Source: Nemertoderma westbladi
Taxonomy: Eukaryota; Xenacoelomorpha; Nemertodermatida; Nemertodermatidae
Assembly (NCBI GenBank): GCA_032718475.1
Contig: JAUCBJ010002019.1
Location: forward strand, 1-40,577
Direction of reading: 5' to 3'
Length of the DNA: 40,577 bases
In this document: positions 9,448 to 22,169 of the stretch, piece by piece
How the letters are laid out: the number at the start of each line of letters is the position of its first letter
Position numbering within the stretch: position 1 is the stretch's first letter
Translations under genes and position numbers: made by a program
The notes under the pieces: generated by a model
What the model was told of the DNA's origin: nothing
Databases searched by the model: none
The model's input: the letters and a program-made list of their open reading frames with translations, nothing else

Positions 9448-12400
9448 ACTATATTTTACATTAAGACAGTCCATCTGATTGCTCTCGGCTATATTTTACA
9501 TTAAGACAGTCCATCTGATTGCTCTCGGCTATATTTTACATTAAGACAGTCCATCTGATTGCTCTCGGCTATGTTTTACATTAAGACAGTCCATCTGATT
9601 GCTCTCGGCTATGTTTTACATTAAGACAGTCCATCTGATTGCTCTCGGCTATATTTTACATTAACACAGTCCATCTGATTGCTCTCGGCTATGTTTTACA
9701 TTAAGACAGTCCATCTGATTGCTCTCGGCTATGTTTTACATTAAGACAGTCCATCTGATTGCTCTCGGCTATATTTTACATTAAGACAGTCCATCTGATT
9801 GCTCTCGGCTATATTTTACATTAAGACAGTCCATCTGATTGCTCTCGGCTATGTTTTACATTAAGACAGTCCATCTGATTGCTCTCGGCTATATTTTACA
9901 TTAACACAGTCCATCTGATTGCTCTCGGCTATATTTTACATTAAGACAGTCCATCTGATTGCTCTCGGCTATATTTTACATTAAGACAGTCCATCTGATT
10001 GCTCTCGGCTGTGTTTTACATTAAGACAGTCCATCTGATTGCTCTCGGCTATGTTTTACATTAAGACAGTCCATCTGATTGCTCTCGGCTATATTTTACA
10101 TTAAGACAGTCCATCTGATTGCTCTCGGCTGTGTTTTACATTAAGACAGTCCATCTGATTGCTCTCGGCTATGTTTTACATTAAGACAGTCCATCTGATT
10201 GCTCTCGGCTATATTTTACATTAAGACAGTCCATCTGATTGCTCTCGGCTATGTTTTACATTAAGACAGTCCATCTGATTGCTCTCGGCTATATTTTACA
10301 TTAAGACAGTCCATCTGATTGCTCTCGGCTATATTTTACATTAAGACAGTCCATCTGATTGCTCTTGGCTATATTTTACATTAAGACAGTCCATCTGATT
10401 GCTCTCGGCTATGTTTTACATTAAGACAGTCCATCTGATTGCTCTCGGCTGTGTTTTACATTAAGACAGTCCATCTGATTGCTCTCGGCTATGTTTTACA
10501 TTAAGACAGTCCATCTGATTGCTCTCGGCTATGTTTTACATTAAGACAGTCCATCTGATTGCTCTCGGCTATATTTTACATTAAGACAGTCCATCTGATT
10601 GCTCTCGGCTATATTTTACATTAAGACAGTCCATCTGATTGCTCTCGGCTATGTTTTACATTAAGACAGTCCATCTGATTGCTCTCGGCTATGTTTTACA
10701 TTAAGACAGTCCATCTGATTGCTCTCGGCTATGTTTTACATTAAGACAGTCCATCTGATTGCTCTCGGCTATATTTTACATTAAGACAGTCCATCTGATT
10801 GCTCTCGGCTATGTTTTACATTAAGACAGTCCATCTGATTGCTCTCGGCTATGTTTTACATTAAGACAGTCCATCTGATTGCTCTCGGCTATGTTTTACA
10901 TTAAGACAGTCCATCTGATTGCTCTCGGCTATGTTTTACATTAAGACAGTCCATCTGATTGCTCTTGGCTATGTTTTACATTAAGACAGTCCATCTGATT
11001 GCTCTCGGCTATGTTTTACATTAAGACAGTCCATCTGATTGCTCTCGGCTATATTTTACATTAAGACAGTCCATCTGATTGCTCTCGGCTATATTTTACA
11101 TTAAGACAGTCCATCTGATTGCTCTCGGCTATGTTTTACATTAAGACAGTCCATCTGATTGCTCTTGGCTATGTTTTACATTAAGACAGTCCATCTGATT
11201 GCTCTCGACTATGTTTTACATTAAGACAGTCCATCTGATTGCTCTCGGCTATATTTTACATTAAGACAGTCCATCTGATTGCTCTCGGCTATGTTTTACA
11301 TTAAGACAGTCCATCTGATTGCTCTCGGCTATGTTTTACATTAAGACAGTCCATCTGATTGCTCTCGGCTATGTTTTACATTAAGACAGTCCATCTGATT
11401 GCTCTCGGCTATATTTTACATTAAGACAGTCCATCTGATTGCTCTCGGCTATGTTTTACATTAAGACAGTCCATCTGATTGCTCTCGGCTATATTTTACA
11501 TTAAGACAGTCCATCTGATTGCTCTCGGCTATATTTTACATTAAGACAGTCCATCTGATTGCTCTCGGCTATGTTTTACATTAAGACAGTCCATCTGATT
11601 GCTCTTGGCTATGTTTTACATTAAGACAGTCCATCTGATTGCTCTCGGCTATGTTTTACATTAAGACAGTCCATCTGATTGCTCTCGGCTATATTTTACA
11701 TTAAGACAGTCCATCTGATTGCTCTCGGCTATGTTTTACATTAAGACAGTCCATCTGATTGCTCTCGGCTATATTTTACATTAAGACAGTCCATCTGATT
11801 GCTCTCGGCTATATTTTACATTAAGACAGTCCATCTGATTGCTCTCGGCTATATTTTACATTAAGACAGTCCATCTGATTGCTCTCGGCTATGTTTTACA
11901 TTAAGACAGTCCATCTGATTGCTCTCGGCTATATTTTACATTGAGACAGTCCATCTGATTGCTCTCGGCTATATTTTACATTAAGACAGTCCATCTGATT
12001 GCTCTCGGCTATGTTTTACATTAAGACAGTCCATCTGATTGCTCTCGGCTATATTTTACATTAAGACAGTCCATCTGATTGCTCTCGGCTATGTTTTACA
12101 TTAAGACAGTCCATCTGATTGCTCTCGGCTATGTTTTACATTAAGACAGTCCATCTGATTGCTCTCGGCTATGTTTTACATTAAGACAGTCCATCTGATT
12201 GCTCTCGGCTATGTTTTACATTAAGACAGTCCATCTGATTGCTCTCGGCTATATTTTACATTAAGACAGTCCATCTGTTTGCTCTCGGCTGTATTTTACA
12301 TTAAGACAGTCCATCTGATGGCTCTTGGCTATATTTTACATTAAGACAGTCCATCTGATTGCTCTCGGCTATATTTTACATTAAGACAGTCCATCTGATT

Positions 12401-13625
12401 GCTCTCGGCTATATTTTACATTAAGACAGTCCATCTGTTTGCTCTCGGCTATATTTTACATTAAGACAGTCCATCTGATTGCTCTCGGCTATATTTTACA
12501 TTAAGACAGTCCATCTGATTGCTCTCGGCTATATTTTACATTAAGACAGTCCATCTGTTTGCTCTCGGCTATATTTTACATTAAGACAGTCCATCTGATT
12601 GCTCTCGGCTATATTTTACATTAAGACAGTCCATCTGATTGCTCTCGGCTATATTTTACATTAAGACAGTCCATCTGATTGCTCTCGGCTATATTTTACA
12701 TTAAGACAGTCCATCTGATTGCTCTCGGCTATGTTTTACATTAAGACAGTCCATCTGATTGCTCTCGGCTATGTTTTACATTAAGACAGTCCATCTGATT
12801 GCTCTCGGCTATATTTTACATTAAGACAGTCCATCTGATTGCTCTCGGCTATATTTTACATTAAGACAGTCCATCTGATTGCTCTCGGCTGTGTTTTACA
12901 TTAAGACAGTCCATCTGATTGCTCTCGGCTATGTTTTACATTAAGACAGTCCATCTGATTGCTCTCGGCTATGTTTTACATTAAGACAGTCCATCTGATT
13001 GCTCTCGGATATATTTTACATTAAGACAGTCCATCTGATTGCTCTCGGCTATGTTTTACATTAAGACAGTCCATCTGATTGCTCTCGGCTATGTTTTACA
13101 TTAAGACAGTCCATCTGATTGCTCTCGGCTATGTTTTACATTAAGACAGTCCATCTGATTGCTCTCGGCTATGTTTTACATTAAGACAGTCCATCTGATT
13201 GCTCTCGGATATATTTTACATTAAGACAGTCCATCTGATTGCTCTCGGCTATGTTTTACATTAAGACAGTCCATCTGATTGCTCTCGGCTATGTTTTACA
13301 TTAAGACAGTCCATCTGATTGCTCTCGGCTATATTTTACATTAAGACAGTCCATCTGATTGCTCTCGGCTATGTTTTACATTAAGACAGTCCATCTGATT
13401 GCTCTCGGCTATGTTTTACATTAAGACAGTCCATCTGATTGCTCTCGGCTATATTTTACATTAAGACAGTCCATCTGATTGCTCTCGGCTATGTTTTACA
13501 TTAAGACAGTCCATCTGATTGCTCTCGGCTATGTTTTACATTAAGACAGTCCATCTGATTGCTCTCGGCTATGTTTTACATTAAGACAGTCCATCTGATT
13601 GCTCTCGGCTATGTTTTACATTAAG
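9448..13625. repeat. 40-bp satellite array, left block (about 104 copies)
   Basis: The unit ACATTAAGACAGTCCATCTG + ATTGCTCTCGGCTATATTTT is repeated with near-perfect regularity. The commonest variation is A/G in CTATATT versus CTATGTT; rarer variants are CTGTGTT, CTCTTGG, AACACAG and CTGTTTG. The variants are interspersed rather than blocked, pointing to ongoing homogenisation. There is no coding potential. Confidence 0.97.
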
Positions 13626-14113
13626 TTTTTACTTTCATTACTTTCGTTCCAGTACTCCTCTACGGGAGTCCATGCTGGGCTCTAACTGCTGAGGACACCA
13701 AATCTCTGGATGGCACATTCACAAGAATGCTACGCCGGGTTCATTGTGTCAAGTACAATGCACACATCTCCAACCAGACACTATATAACATTGGAGGTGT
13801 CTCATTGGTTCCCCCAAGCTTGACACTAGAACAAAATCGCCTCCGCTTTGCAGGACATTGCTTTCGCCGTGAGGACCAGCCAGTGCATAATCTCGTACTT
13901 TGGCAGCCTCATGGAGTGAATAAGCATGGTGGACAGCCCATGACTTTCTTGAGACGCATCTTAAAGGACACTGGCCTTAAAGATGCGGATGATCTAGCAA
14001 ATGTCATGGGTGATAGGGAGTTGTGGCGGTGCAATTTTGTTGACAAGCCGGCACAGCATTCTTAAAAATGCAGCTGCAATGCAGCATGCCGATCCTAGTA
14101 GTAGTAGTAGTAG
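13626..14113 (+). mobile_element. 5'-truncated LINE family A inserted in the satellite
   Basis: The satellite is cut by a 488-bp LINE fragment. The 9-bp motif TACATTAAG occurs on both sides (13617-13625 and 14114-14122), giving the target-site duplication. The first 22 bases or so are not LINE-like and may be filler added at the 5' junction. The rest encodes the C-terminal end of the same reverse transcriptase as the copy at 2913-3876 (open frame 13727-14065: RRVHCVKYNAH, LRFAGHCFRRED, NKHGGQPMTFLRRILKDTG) and ends in a run of TAG triplets. The frame is intact to its stop, so this copy looks young. Confidence 0.93.
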
Positions 14114-15476
14114 TACATTAAGACAGTCCATCTGATTGCTCTCGGCTATATTTTACATTAAGACAGTCCATCTGTTTGCTCTCGGCTGTATTTTACATTA
14201 AGACAGTCCATCTGATTGCTCTCGGCTATATTTTACATTAAGACAGTCCATCTGATTGCTCTCGGCTATATTTTACATTAAGACAGTCCATCTGATTGCT
14301 CTCGGCTATATTTTACATTAAGACAGTCCATCTGTTTGCTCTCGGCTATATTTTACATTAAGACAGTCCATCTGATTGCTCTCGGCTATATTTTACATTA
14401 AGACAGTCCATCTGATTGCTCTCGGCTATATTTTACATTAAGACAGTCCATCTGTTTGCTCTCGGCTATATTTTACATTAAGACAGTCCATCTGATTGCT
14501 CTCGGCTATATTTTACATTAAGACAGTCCATCTGATTGCTCTCGGCTATATTTTACATTAAGACAGTCCATCTGATTGCTCTCGGCTATATTTTACATTA
14601 AGACAGTCCATCTGATTGCTCTCGGCTATGTTTTACATTAAGACAGTCCATCTGATTGCTCTCGGCTATATTTTACATTAAGACAGTCCATCTGATTGCT
14701 CTCGGCTATATTTTACATTAAGACAGTCCATCTGATTGCTCTCGGCTATATTTTACATTAAGACAGTCCATCTGATTGCTCTCGGCTATATTTTACATTA
14801 AGACAGTCCATCTGATTGCTCTCGGCTATATTTTACATTAAGACAGTCCATCTGTTTGCTCTCGGCTATATTTTACATTAAGACAGTCCATCTGATTGCT
14901 CTCGGCTATATTTTACATTAAGACAGTCCATCTGATTGCTCTCGGCTATATTTTACATTAAGACAGTCCATCTGATTGCTCTCGGCTATGTTTTACATTA
15001 AGACAGTCCATCTGATTGCTCTCGGCTATATTTTACATTAAGACAGTCCATCTGATTGCTCTCGGCTATATTTTACATTAAGACAGTCCATCTGATTGCT
15101 CTCGGCTATATTTTACATTAAGACAGTCCATCTGATTGCTCTCGGCTATATTTTACATTAAGACAGTCCATCTGATTGCTCTCGGCTATATTTTACATTA
15201 AGACAGTCCATCTGTTTGCTCTCGGCTATATTTTACATTAAGACAGTCCATCTGATTGCTCTCGGCTATATTTTACATTAAGACAGTCCATCTGATTGCT
15301 CCCGGCTATGTTTTACATTAAGACAGTCCATCTGATTGCTCTCGGCTATATTTTACATTAAGACAGTCCATCTGATTGCTCTCGGCTATATTTTACATTA
15401 AGACAGTCCATCTGTTTGCTCTCGGCTATATTTTACATTAAGACAGTCCATCTGATTGCTCTCGGCTATATTTTAC
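14114..15476. repeat. 40-bp satellite array, right block (about 34 copies)
   Basis: This is the same 40-bp unit as the left block, resuming in phase after the LINE. Composition shifts: almost all units are the CTATATT type, and the CTGTTTG variant appears repeatedly (about 14177, 14337, 14457, 14857, 15217 and 15417). The array ends abruptly at ACATCATACC. Confidence 0.97.
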
Positions 15477-16734
15477 ATCATACCAGCACAGGAACTGTTC
15501 CCATTGGAATAATAGCGAGCAAAAATGTTCTGGTCTGATCGAAAATCGTATTGATTTTGCTTAAAGTCAAGATCCGATGTTGAAATTTACCACTTTAAAG
15601 AAAATCCTCAATGATTGATGTCTGTCAGTCGGGCACAATCAGCCAGATTATTGATAACAACAATATTAATAAGTTTTATAAAACATTTTATTTATCTATA
15701 TATACTTCCAAGCAAGTTATAAAGACGGACTACCGGACTATTTATTTGTAACTTATGCTATTTCGTACTTACACTTAAAGTTTAAGGTTTATAAATAATT
15801 TATAATTATAAGTAGTTAATACAATACAATATAATATTCATTGTAAGCCTACACTATTTATTAGTATAAATGGTGCCATGTTTGCTATGTAATTTCCTAA
15901 ATGCAGTGCATTAAAATTATAATGTAATTAGGTGGTGTTACAGTGTGCTTTGAGCATATTCGCTACCAAATTAGTTCAAACAGTTCAATTTCTATACGGT
16001 TCAATAATATTATTTCGTAGTATATTATATATCCCAGAAACCCACCTTCACACACAATAACATTTCGTAACAATTCGGCTTTTGTAAGTCATTGAGTTGT
16101 TATTCGTTTTACAATATATGTTTTTAGGCCTATTTACGATGCAGCTGTTAATTATATTTCTCTTTCAGCGAACTACTCACAAACACAAACACATTTTCCA
16201 CAACAATAATAAGTCATTGGTGATAATGGTACGTAACGTACGGCTGTAACGCACGGAATATGATGCCATTTTTTCTAAAAAGTACAAATTAATCAAAACA
16301 ATTTTCAGTAACTAAACATTATATTATAAAATCTGTAGGAATATTACTTTTTTTTAACATCTAAAAAAATATAAAAGAATATTGGCCATCCAGTAGTAGT
16401 GTGATATACCAAACGGAAAATTAGGTAACGCACGGTACGATGCAGGCACAAACTCACAAAAAATGGCCAAAAGTTTCGCACACGTTTCGACTTAATTTCA
16501 GAATAATATTTTTTTTGGAACCTAGTAAAGTTATATATATTTTTGAAGATAATTTTATGGTCCAACAAAATGATGCACAAAAATTTATACTGCCATTCAG
16601 ACTTTGAAAGTTTTTACAGATGTTTTAGTACTAAAAACGCAGGTTTTTCAATTGTCCAAATATAGTTCATTATATTCTGAGGGATGTATTTGGACATCTA
16701 CTGGGTGTATTTCAACAAGCTAAATTTTAGAGGA
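15477..16734. other. AT-rich intergenic sequence
   Basis: No gene is supported here. The motif GTAACGCACGG recurs in part (about 16240 and 16426). Short ORFs in this stretch have no recognisable content. Confidence 0.5.
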
Positions 16735-16749
16735 ATACTACTACTACTA

Positions 16750-19666
16750 GTTCGAGCGAACTCGGACAGCGGAAATGAGATCCTTCCAGGCTTCCCGATT
16801 CTCCATAGTTGTCGCAATTTCGTTTCTCCCAAGTTCAGTATCCCTTTCAAGTTGATCTATATATGTTATGGCCGGTCGTCCACGACTACGCTTTCCATGA
16901 GTTGGTTGCCAGAGAAGTAGATCTGGTATGACCTAGTCTTTACTTCGCCAGCAGTGCCCACTGAATCTTAATCTGCGTTCACGGAGGGTGGTTGATACAG
17001 GTGGTATTGTACCATTAAGCTCGGCGTTTGTCATGTGTTGTCTCCAGCTGATGTTTAGGGCTGCCCTTAGTAGTCTTGTGTAGCAACCATCTATTCGTTG
17101 TTCAAGTTCAAGTGATTTAGTCAGTGTCCAGGTCTCACCCCCGTATAAAAATACACTTTCCACTGTGGCTCGAAAGAACTTAGTCTTCAGGTGCCTGGAG
17201 AGATCTGATTTCCAGATGGTATCCATTTTTGATGTGCCTGCTATGGAGAGATCTAATTTCCAGATGGTATCCATTTTTGATAGAGCTGCCCAAGCCTTTG
17301 CTTTCCTAACTTCTATGTCCTTTTTGCTACTTTGTTGATTATTATCAATGGTTGTCAAGTTTCCATCAACATTAAAAGTCATGAATTCGGTCTTGGTAGT
17401 ATTTATATGCAATCCAACCTCCTTAGCAGCCCTCTCCGCTTTATTTAGTAGAAGCTGTGCATCTGCTAACGTATTAGAGAGCAGGGCGATGTCATCCGCA
17501 AAGTCGGTGTCTGTGACTGTAGTTGCTGGATATCTACTACTTCTGCGTTCTTGAAGTGTGAATCCCAGATCTTCACCCTTTGTGGCCATCCTCATTGCGT
17601 AATCCAGCACAATTACAAATAGTAATGGTGCTAATGTGTCACCTTGCAGCACGCCAGCCAGGATTGAGAAAAACTCAGTTTCACCATCTGGTGAGAGTAC
17701 CTGCGTTTCTGTGTCACAATATAACAATCCAATTCCAGCAACAATTACTTCTGGTATTCCATAAGCTCTTAGGATTTCAAGCATTTTACCTCTATGGATG
17801 GAGTCGAATGCCTTCTTGAAGTCCACAAAAGTCATGAATGCAGGGAGATTCTTTGACCTTCAATCAGTCTCCGTAGTGCAAGTATCTGAGCTATTGTTGA
17901 TCTATTTGGTCGAAATCCGTTTTGGCTCTTACGTAGTAGTTTCTCTATGTGTGGCCTAATCCTATATGGAGTCATTTTATTGTATATTTTGGTAGCTACC
18001 ACAAGCAGACAGATCCCACGATAGTTTGTTGGTATACCGAGGTCTCCTTTCTTGGGGAGAGGCTTTAGTTGACCTTTAGTCCAAATTGGTGGTGGCTTTT
18101 CCCCTTTTAACATCCAGTTGCAAACATTCAATAATGGTCTGTTTAGCACTCCGGTTTTCCATACCTCGGCTGGGATTTCATCTAATTCACTCGCTTTATT
18201 ATTGGACATGCTTTTAATGCTTCTTTGGAGTTCGGCAAGTGTGAAGTCCCCTGTTTCTATAGGTAGTGTCTTGTCATAAATTTTCATTGTAGGGCTGACC
18301 TCGATGTTTGGTGGCTGCCCAAGCAAGTTGCTGAAGTGATTTTTCCACTGCGCCCCTTTGCACAACTTTTCCGACCAGATACCTCATTTACAGTTTGCCA
18401 GGTAAGTCTTGATTGTTTCTGTATGTGAGCAGTAGTTGTAATTGCTTAATTTTATCCTGTATGTACTTTTCCTGGCTGATGTTGTAGGCCAATTTAAGAT
18501 CGTCCTTAGCTTTCTCAACCTTGTTAATGTTTTCGGTTGTTGGTTGTTCGGTTTTAACTTTGTAGGCTATCTTAAGATCTTCTCTCTTACAAGTAACCTC
18601 ATAGTTTTGCCATGGCACATACAGTTTTCGTTTGGGTTTCTGGGGGATATGCCTCTTAGCTGATTCCTTGTGGGCTGTTATTATATTCTGGTATATTGAA
18701 TCGGTAGACTGGTCTTCATCCATTAACTGGAGTGCTTCAAAGCGGTTTTGAACTTCTACTGTGTAAGCATCCTTTACAGCATTGTCAGTTCTGAGTTTCT
18801 CCCAGTCATAGTTGATTTGCTTGCTTGTCCTGGGTTTGCTGGCTCTCAAACTGAGTCTGATCTCTGCAGTCACAATTCTGTGGTCCGAACCAATTAGGTT
18901 GAACGAGCTGTATGCCTCGCAGTTGATCATGCTGTTTCTCCACTTTTTGTTTATAAGGATGTAATCCAGTTGTGCTTTGGTTCCATTAGGGTATTGAAAG
19001 GTCCATAGCTTCCCCTTACTCTTTTCGAATGTGTTGTTTGTTGGTATCAATTCACATTATTCCATTGGGTCTAAAAGTAAGTACCCATTTCTGTTAGAAC
19101 TGGTGTTATAGGTGTAACCCTTGATGTCTTCTGGGCCAATTTGCGCATTCAGGTCACCAGCAATGACTTTAACATTGTGTTTCGGAATGTCCTTTATAAG
19201 TCCAGTCAGATCTTCATAAAACTTGACTGCTTGTTCTGGCTCTGAGGCATTGGTTGGACTGTAGCAACATATAACTGTTGCCTTGGGATTCCCATCAAAT
19301 GTTGCGATTATAAATAACCCTGGGATTTATAGATTCGATGTTGTTTAGGGTCTTAAGTGCAAATGGGCTTAGCAGAATTCCTACTCCACCAATTGATGCA
19401 TTGGCCGAGTTTCTTACTGCTGAGCTTGTTACTAACGTCCATCCATTTCCAATATCATTGTACTTCATGGCAGTGTCTTCATGACAAATGCGATGTTCTT
19501 GGATGCAGATGATGTCGATGTTATATTCCATTGCCAGAGCGACCATGTCACCTTGTTTGGTATGTGCTTTCAGCGTGCATGCGTTCATTGTAGCAATCTT
19601 TAGTGTCTTTTTACATTTCAACAGGTTGGTTCTTCTTTCTTTTCTGTCTTCTGTTCCAGTAGCCAA
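16750..19666 (-). pseudogene. LINE endonuclease-reverse transcriptase polyprotein, broken frame
   Basis: Reading right to left: 19666-19295 has the endonuclease start (KIATMNACTLK, IICIQEHR). A shifted frame at about 19313-19050 carries GDLNAQIG and then a stop. Next, 19050-18388 carries the conserved SDHRIVTAEI box, 18365-17832 has the RT fingers (NYRGICLL, NGFRPNRST), and 17835-16933 has the palm (DFKKAFDSIH, GVLQGDTLAPLLF, DFADDIALLSNT) and the C-terminal LRERRLRFSGHCWR region. At least three frameshifts or stops separate these parts. In a working element the endonuclease nicks the target and the RT copies the RNA in place. The catalytic FADD box is intact although the frame is not. Confidence 0.87.
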
Positions 19667-19690
19667 TTTATCGACCCCAGCCTAGTGTAC

Positions 19691-20270
19691 CTCTGAGGGA
19701 CGCGGTCCTTGTTGACCCGGGCGATGACCGAGCCGGTATTTCTCCTGGAGGGTTCTCATACTCATATCATTCAGTTGCGAGAATAAACCGCTTGTGGTCG
19801 CAACTCCTACAAGCGTCTTCGCAGTAGGTCGCCGTTGGTTGATTACCTTCCGCTGACCTTGTCAGCATGTCTAGCCGTTGGTTGATTACCTTCCGCCTAT
19901 CCATGGCCCACAGCCCTGCTGCCGGCTGTAGGGGTTCTTTTGTTACACCCTGAACCAAGTGTGCCTCCTGGATTAGGTTACCTAACACTGGTAGAGGATC
20001 ATCCAGTATAGACAGAGCGGGGCGTGTATCATCTCTATTGCAGATGCGTATCAAGCCTTTGCCTTCAATGGTGCCCTAGGCTCTATATCCCTCAATGACT
20101 TATTTAGTTGACGGGGCTAAAACCAACCCACTCTTTATCAATTAACTAATGAATAGGCTATGCTTATCGGGCCTGCCCTACTGGGCTGACAGCTACAGGT
20201 AGTACCACATTACTGCCATAGTGATAGCAGGATCTGGGGACCTGACCTGACGGCATCACGATGGATTAAC
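19691..20270 (-). other. LINE B 5' leader with duplicated 22-bp motif
   Basis: This region has higher GC than its surroundings and leads into the endonuclease. It contains an open frame (20054-19767; NLIQEAHLVQGVTKEPLQPA) that I do not recognise. GCCGTTGGTTGATTACCTTC occurs twice about 42 bp apart (near 19831 and 19873). Confidence 0.55.
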
Positions 20271-21001
20271 ATCCAATTAAATTGTTTTATTGACATCATG
20301 TTGAGTTACAACATGAGACAAAATACACCTATTTTTGACAATTTCTTGTCTCAAACGGTAATATGCCTTTCTGAATTCACCAAAACGTTTGAGATTCTAT
20401 AAACGAAATTCTCATTTGAATGGAAAATCTTAGTTAAGTTGAACATTCCAGATGTTAGGAAAAAATACCAAACATATGGCTGGTTTTATGCGTGCGAGTC
20501 GATTATGTCAATTAGGATTGTCCCATGTGTAACGCCAAGTGCATTGCTTTACCATGCTAGAATAAGTTCTAAGAAAGTTAATATGAAGAATCACACACAT
20601 ATAAGTTTATAGCCCAGATATTGGTCTTTTGCTTGGGTAATTGTTTGTGTCAACAATTGACTGTGGAATAGACTTGAGTTGCTTTTACATTTAACAGCAT
20701 GTACTGATCCCGCCTGTATGTGATGAACCCCCCTGTAACAAAAGCCTGTAACACAAAAAATCGTTACAAGGCGGGACGTCCCATATATATTTATTGACAA
20801 AAGAAATATTAATTAATTGATTAACATTGATATTGAATAATAACAATTTCACAAAAAACCCTTCTTTAGTCCAAATGAATTACAAATCTTATATCATTAG
20901 AATTATAAACTCGTAATATACAATCTGTCAACGCAACATTAACCGCAATTAATTGAAATACCCAATTCCTTCTTTCTACTTTCTTCCCGTGTCGCTCGAG
21001 T
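20271..21001. other. AT-rich sequence without gene
   Basis: I see no exon, RNA gene or tandem repeat in this stretch. Confidence 0.5.
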
Positions 21002-21142
21002 CTACATCCACTGCCCCTCCATGTGTGTCTTCACCTCAACCTGCCCCCCACCCGCCTGTCCCCCTCCGCCTACCGCCTCCGGCAGCCACACTCTCACCGT
21101 CCCATCGTCCGAGGCGCTGGCCACCATGGACGGGACCACCGT
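21002..21142 (-). CDS. WDR26: WDR26-like C-terminal WD40 exon fragment
   Basis: On the - strand the sequence encodes VVPSMVASASDDGTVRVWLP followed by a Gly-rich tail and a stop (TAG at 21004-21002). The core matches the last WD40 blade of WDR26 (family pattern IPSMMASASDDGTVRIWGP). WDR26 is a propeller subunit of the GID/CTLH ubiquitin ligase. The block is GC-rich against AT-rich flanks. No AG acceptor lies in the roughly 80 bases before it, where the preceding bases end in TTAC, and no other WDR26 exons are visible nearby. It is either a relocated fragment or an exon with an unusual splice site. WD40 repeats are common, so the assignment rests on the PSMxASASDDGTVRxW string. Confidence 0.5.
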   Translation of the reverse strand, partial: TVVPSMVASASDDGTVRVWLPEAVGGGGQAGGGQVEVKTHMEGQWM

Positions 21143-21806
21143 AATTACATTTTGTGAATTTTCACATTTAAACAAAAATTAAATTTTTACAGTTAAAATG
21201 TTGTAATAAATTCAGTATGTTGTTAAACTATCATATTTTAGAATTTTTCTCCTTAAATAATAAGCTTTATTGGAAGATGTTACTGGGATTGGTTACTGGG
21301 ATAGCGAAGGTTACTGGGGGATGATATTGTCTAGGTTAATTTAACATTTCAGTATAATTACAACTGGTGTTACATGGTGGGACAAATTGTTACAGGCCTC
21401 GGAAATCACCACCCAAAGGCGCTGATTGGCTGATATCCAGGGTTACATTGTGGGACAAGTTTTCTCAATTATTTGTTACCAGGAGGTCGGGGCTATTGGG
21501 AATTTACCACCATTGAATTCAGCGCATCGAGAGCTTTATGGTGATAAATGATATTACATTCTTTGGGCAACTTTTTTTTGCAAAAAAAAATGATTTTATT
21601 TGGCCAATTTTTGTGAGTTAGAGCCTGCAAGTTAGAATTTAGAAAGCAAATGACTATTTCAAACGTAAAAATCTTATCAATATAATATTATGTAATTACC
21701 AGTTGGCAATTAAACACTATACACTGTAGGATATTCTAAGAAAACTCTCACGAAAATATAAACAATTATTTCAGTTTTGTCATTTAATTTTTTTATATTT
21801 GTAAAT

Positions 21807-22169
21807 TTAATCGCCGGTGTTTCCGCCAATAACTCCATAAGAAACAACCCGTTTTGTGCGAACCATCCTTGTCCCACATTCCGCCACGAGCTCATCGTCA
21901 ATCATCGCGCATATCGTCGTCATGGCATCTGTATCGAAGAGTCGGACCACGCTGTAACCGTTGCCGTACTTTGGGTTGCCTACACTTCCGACGTACAACC
22001 CCAGCAGCTCGGACTCACTGGTAGTATCGAACGCAGCCGCTCCCATAAAGTATTCCCGCATCGGATGTTCCGATTTAGTAGCGAGTATCTTTGGCTGGAT
22101 TCCGTTAACAGGAGTTGGTAACACAACACGTTTTTTGTTTAATGATGCAACTTGAAGCACAATTCCTTC
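21807..22169 (-). CDS. S1-like gene, terminal exon
   Basis: Acceptor TTTATATTGTAG, then 120 codons and a stop (EGIVLQVASLNKKRVV ... GNTGD). The sequence before the stop could in principle splice onward, but no strong donor is seen. Confidence 0.5.
   Translation of the reverse strand, partial: EGIVLQVASLNKKRVVLPTPVNGIQPKILATKSEHPMREYFMGAAAFDTTSESELLGLYVGSVGNPKYGNGYSVVRLFDTDAMTTICAMIDDELVAECGTRMVRTKRVVSYGVIGGNTGD

Larger units (their letters stand above)
16735..20270 (-). mobile_element. near-full-length LINE family B (endonuclease + reverse transcriptase), decayed
   Basis: On the - strand the element begins with a GC-richer leader (about 20270-19670), then an apurinic-type endonuclease, a reverse transcriptase and a C-terminal tail. 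It ends in a short run of TAG triplets at 16735-16750. It is the most complete LINE in the window and shares protein features and the tail type with family A. No clear target-site duplication flanks it. The 5' boundary is set by the change from GC-richer to AT-rich sequence and is approximate. Confidence 0.85.

Noticed and set aside
9448-15476. CRISPR array (regular short repeats)
   Set aside because: The 40-bp units are directly contiguous with no unique spacers, and the DNA is eukaryotic.
20953-21144. Pro-rich + strand ORF
   Set aside because: It is the opposite strand of the WDR26-like segment, whose WD40 signature is far more convincing.
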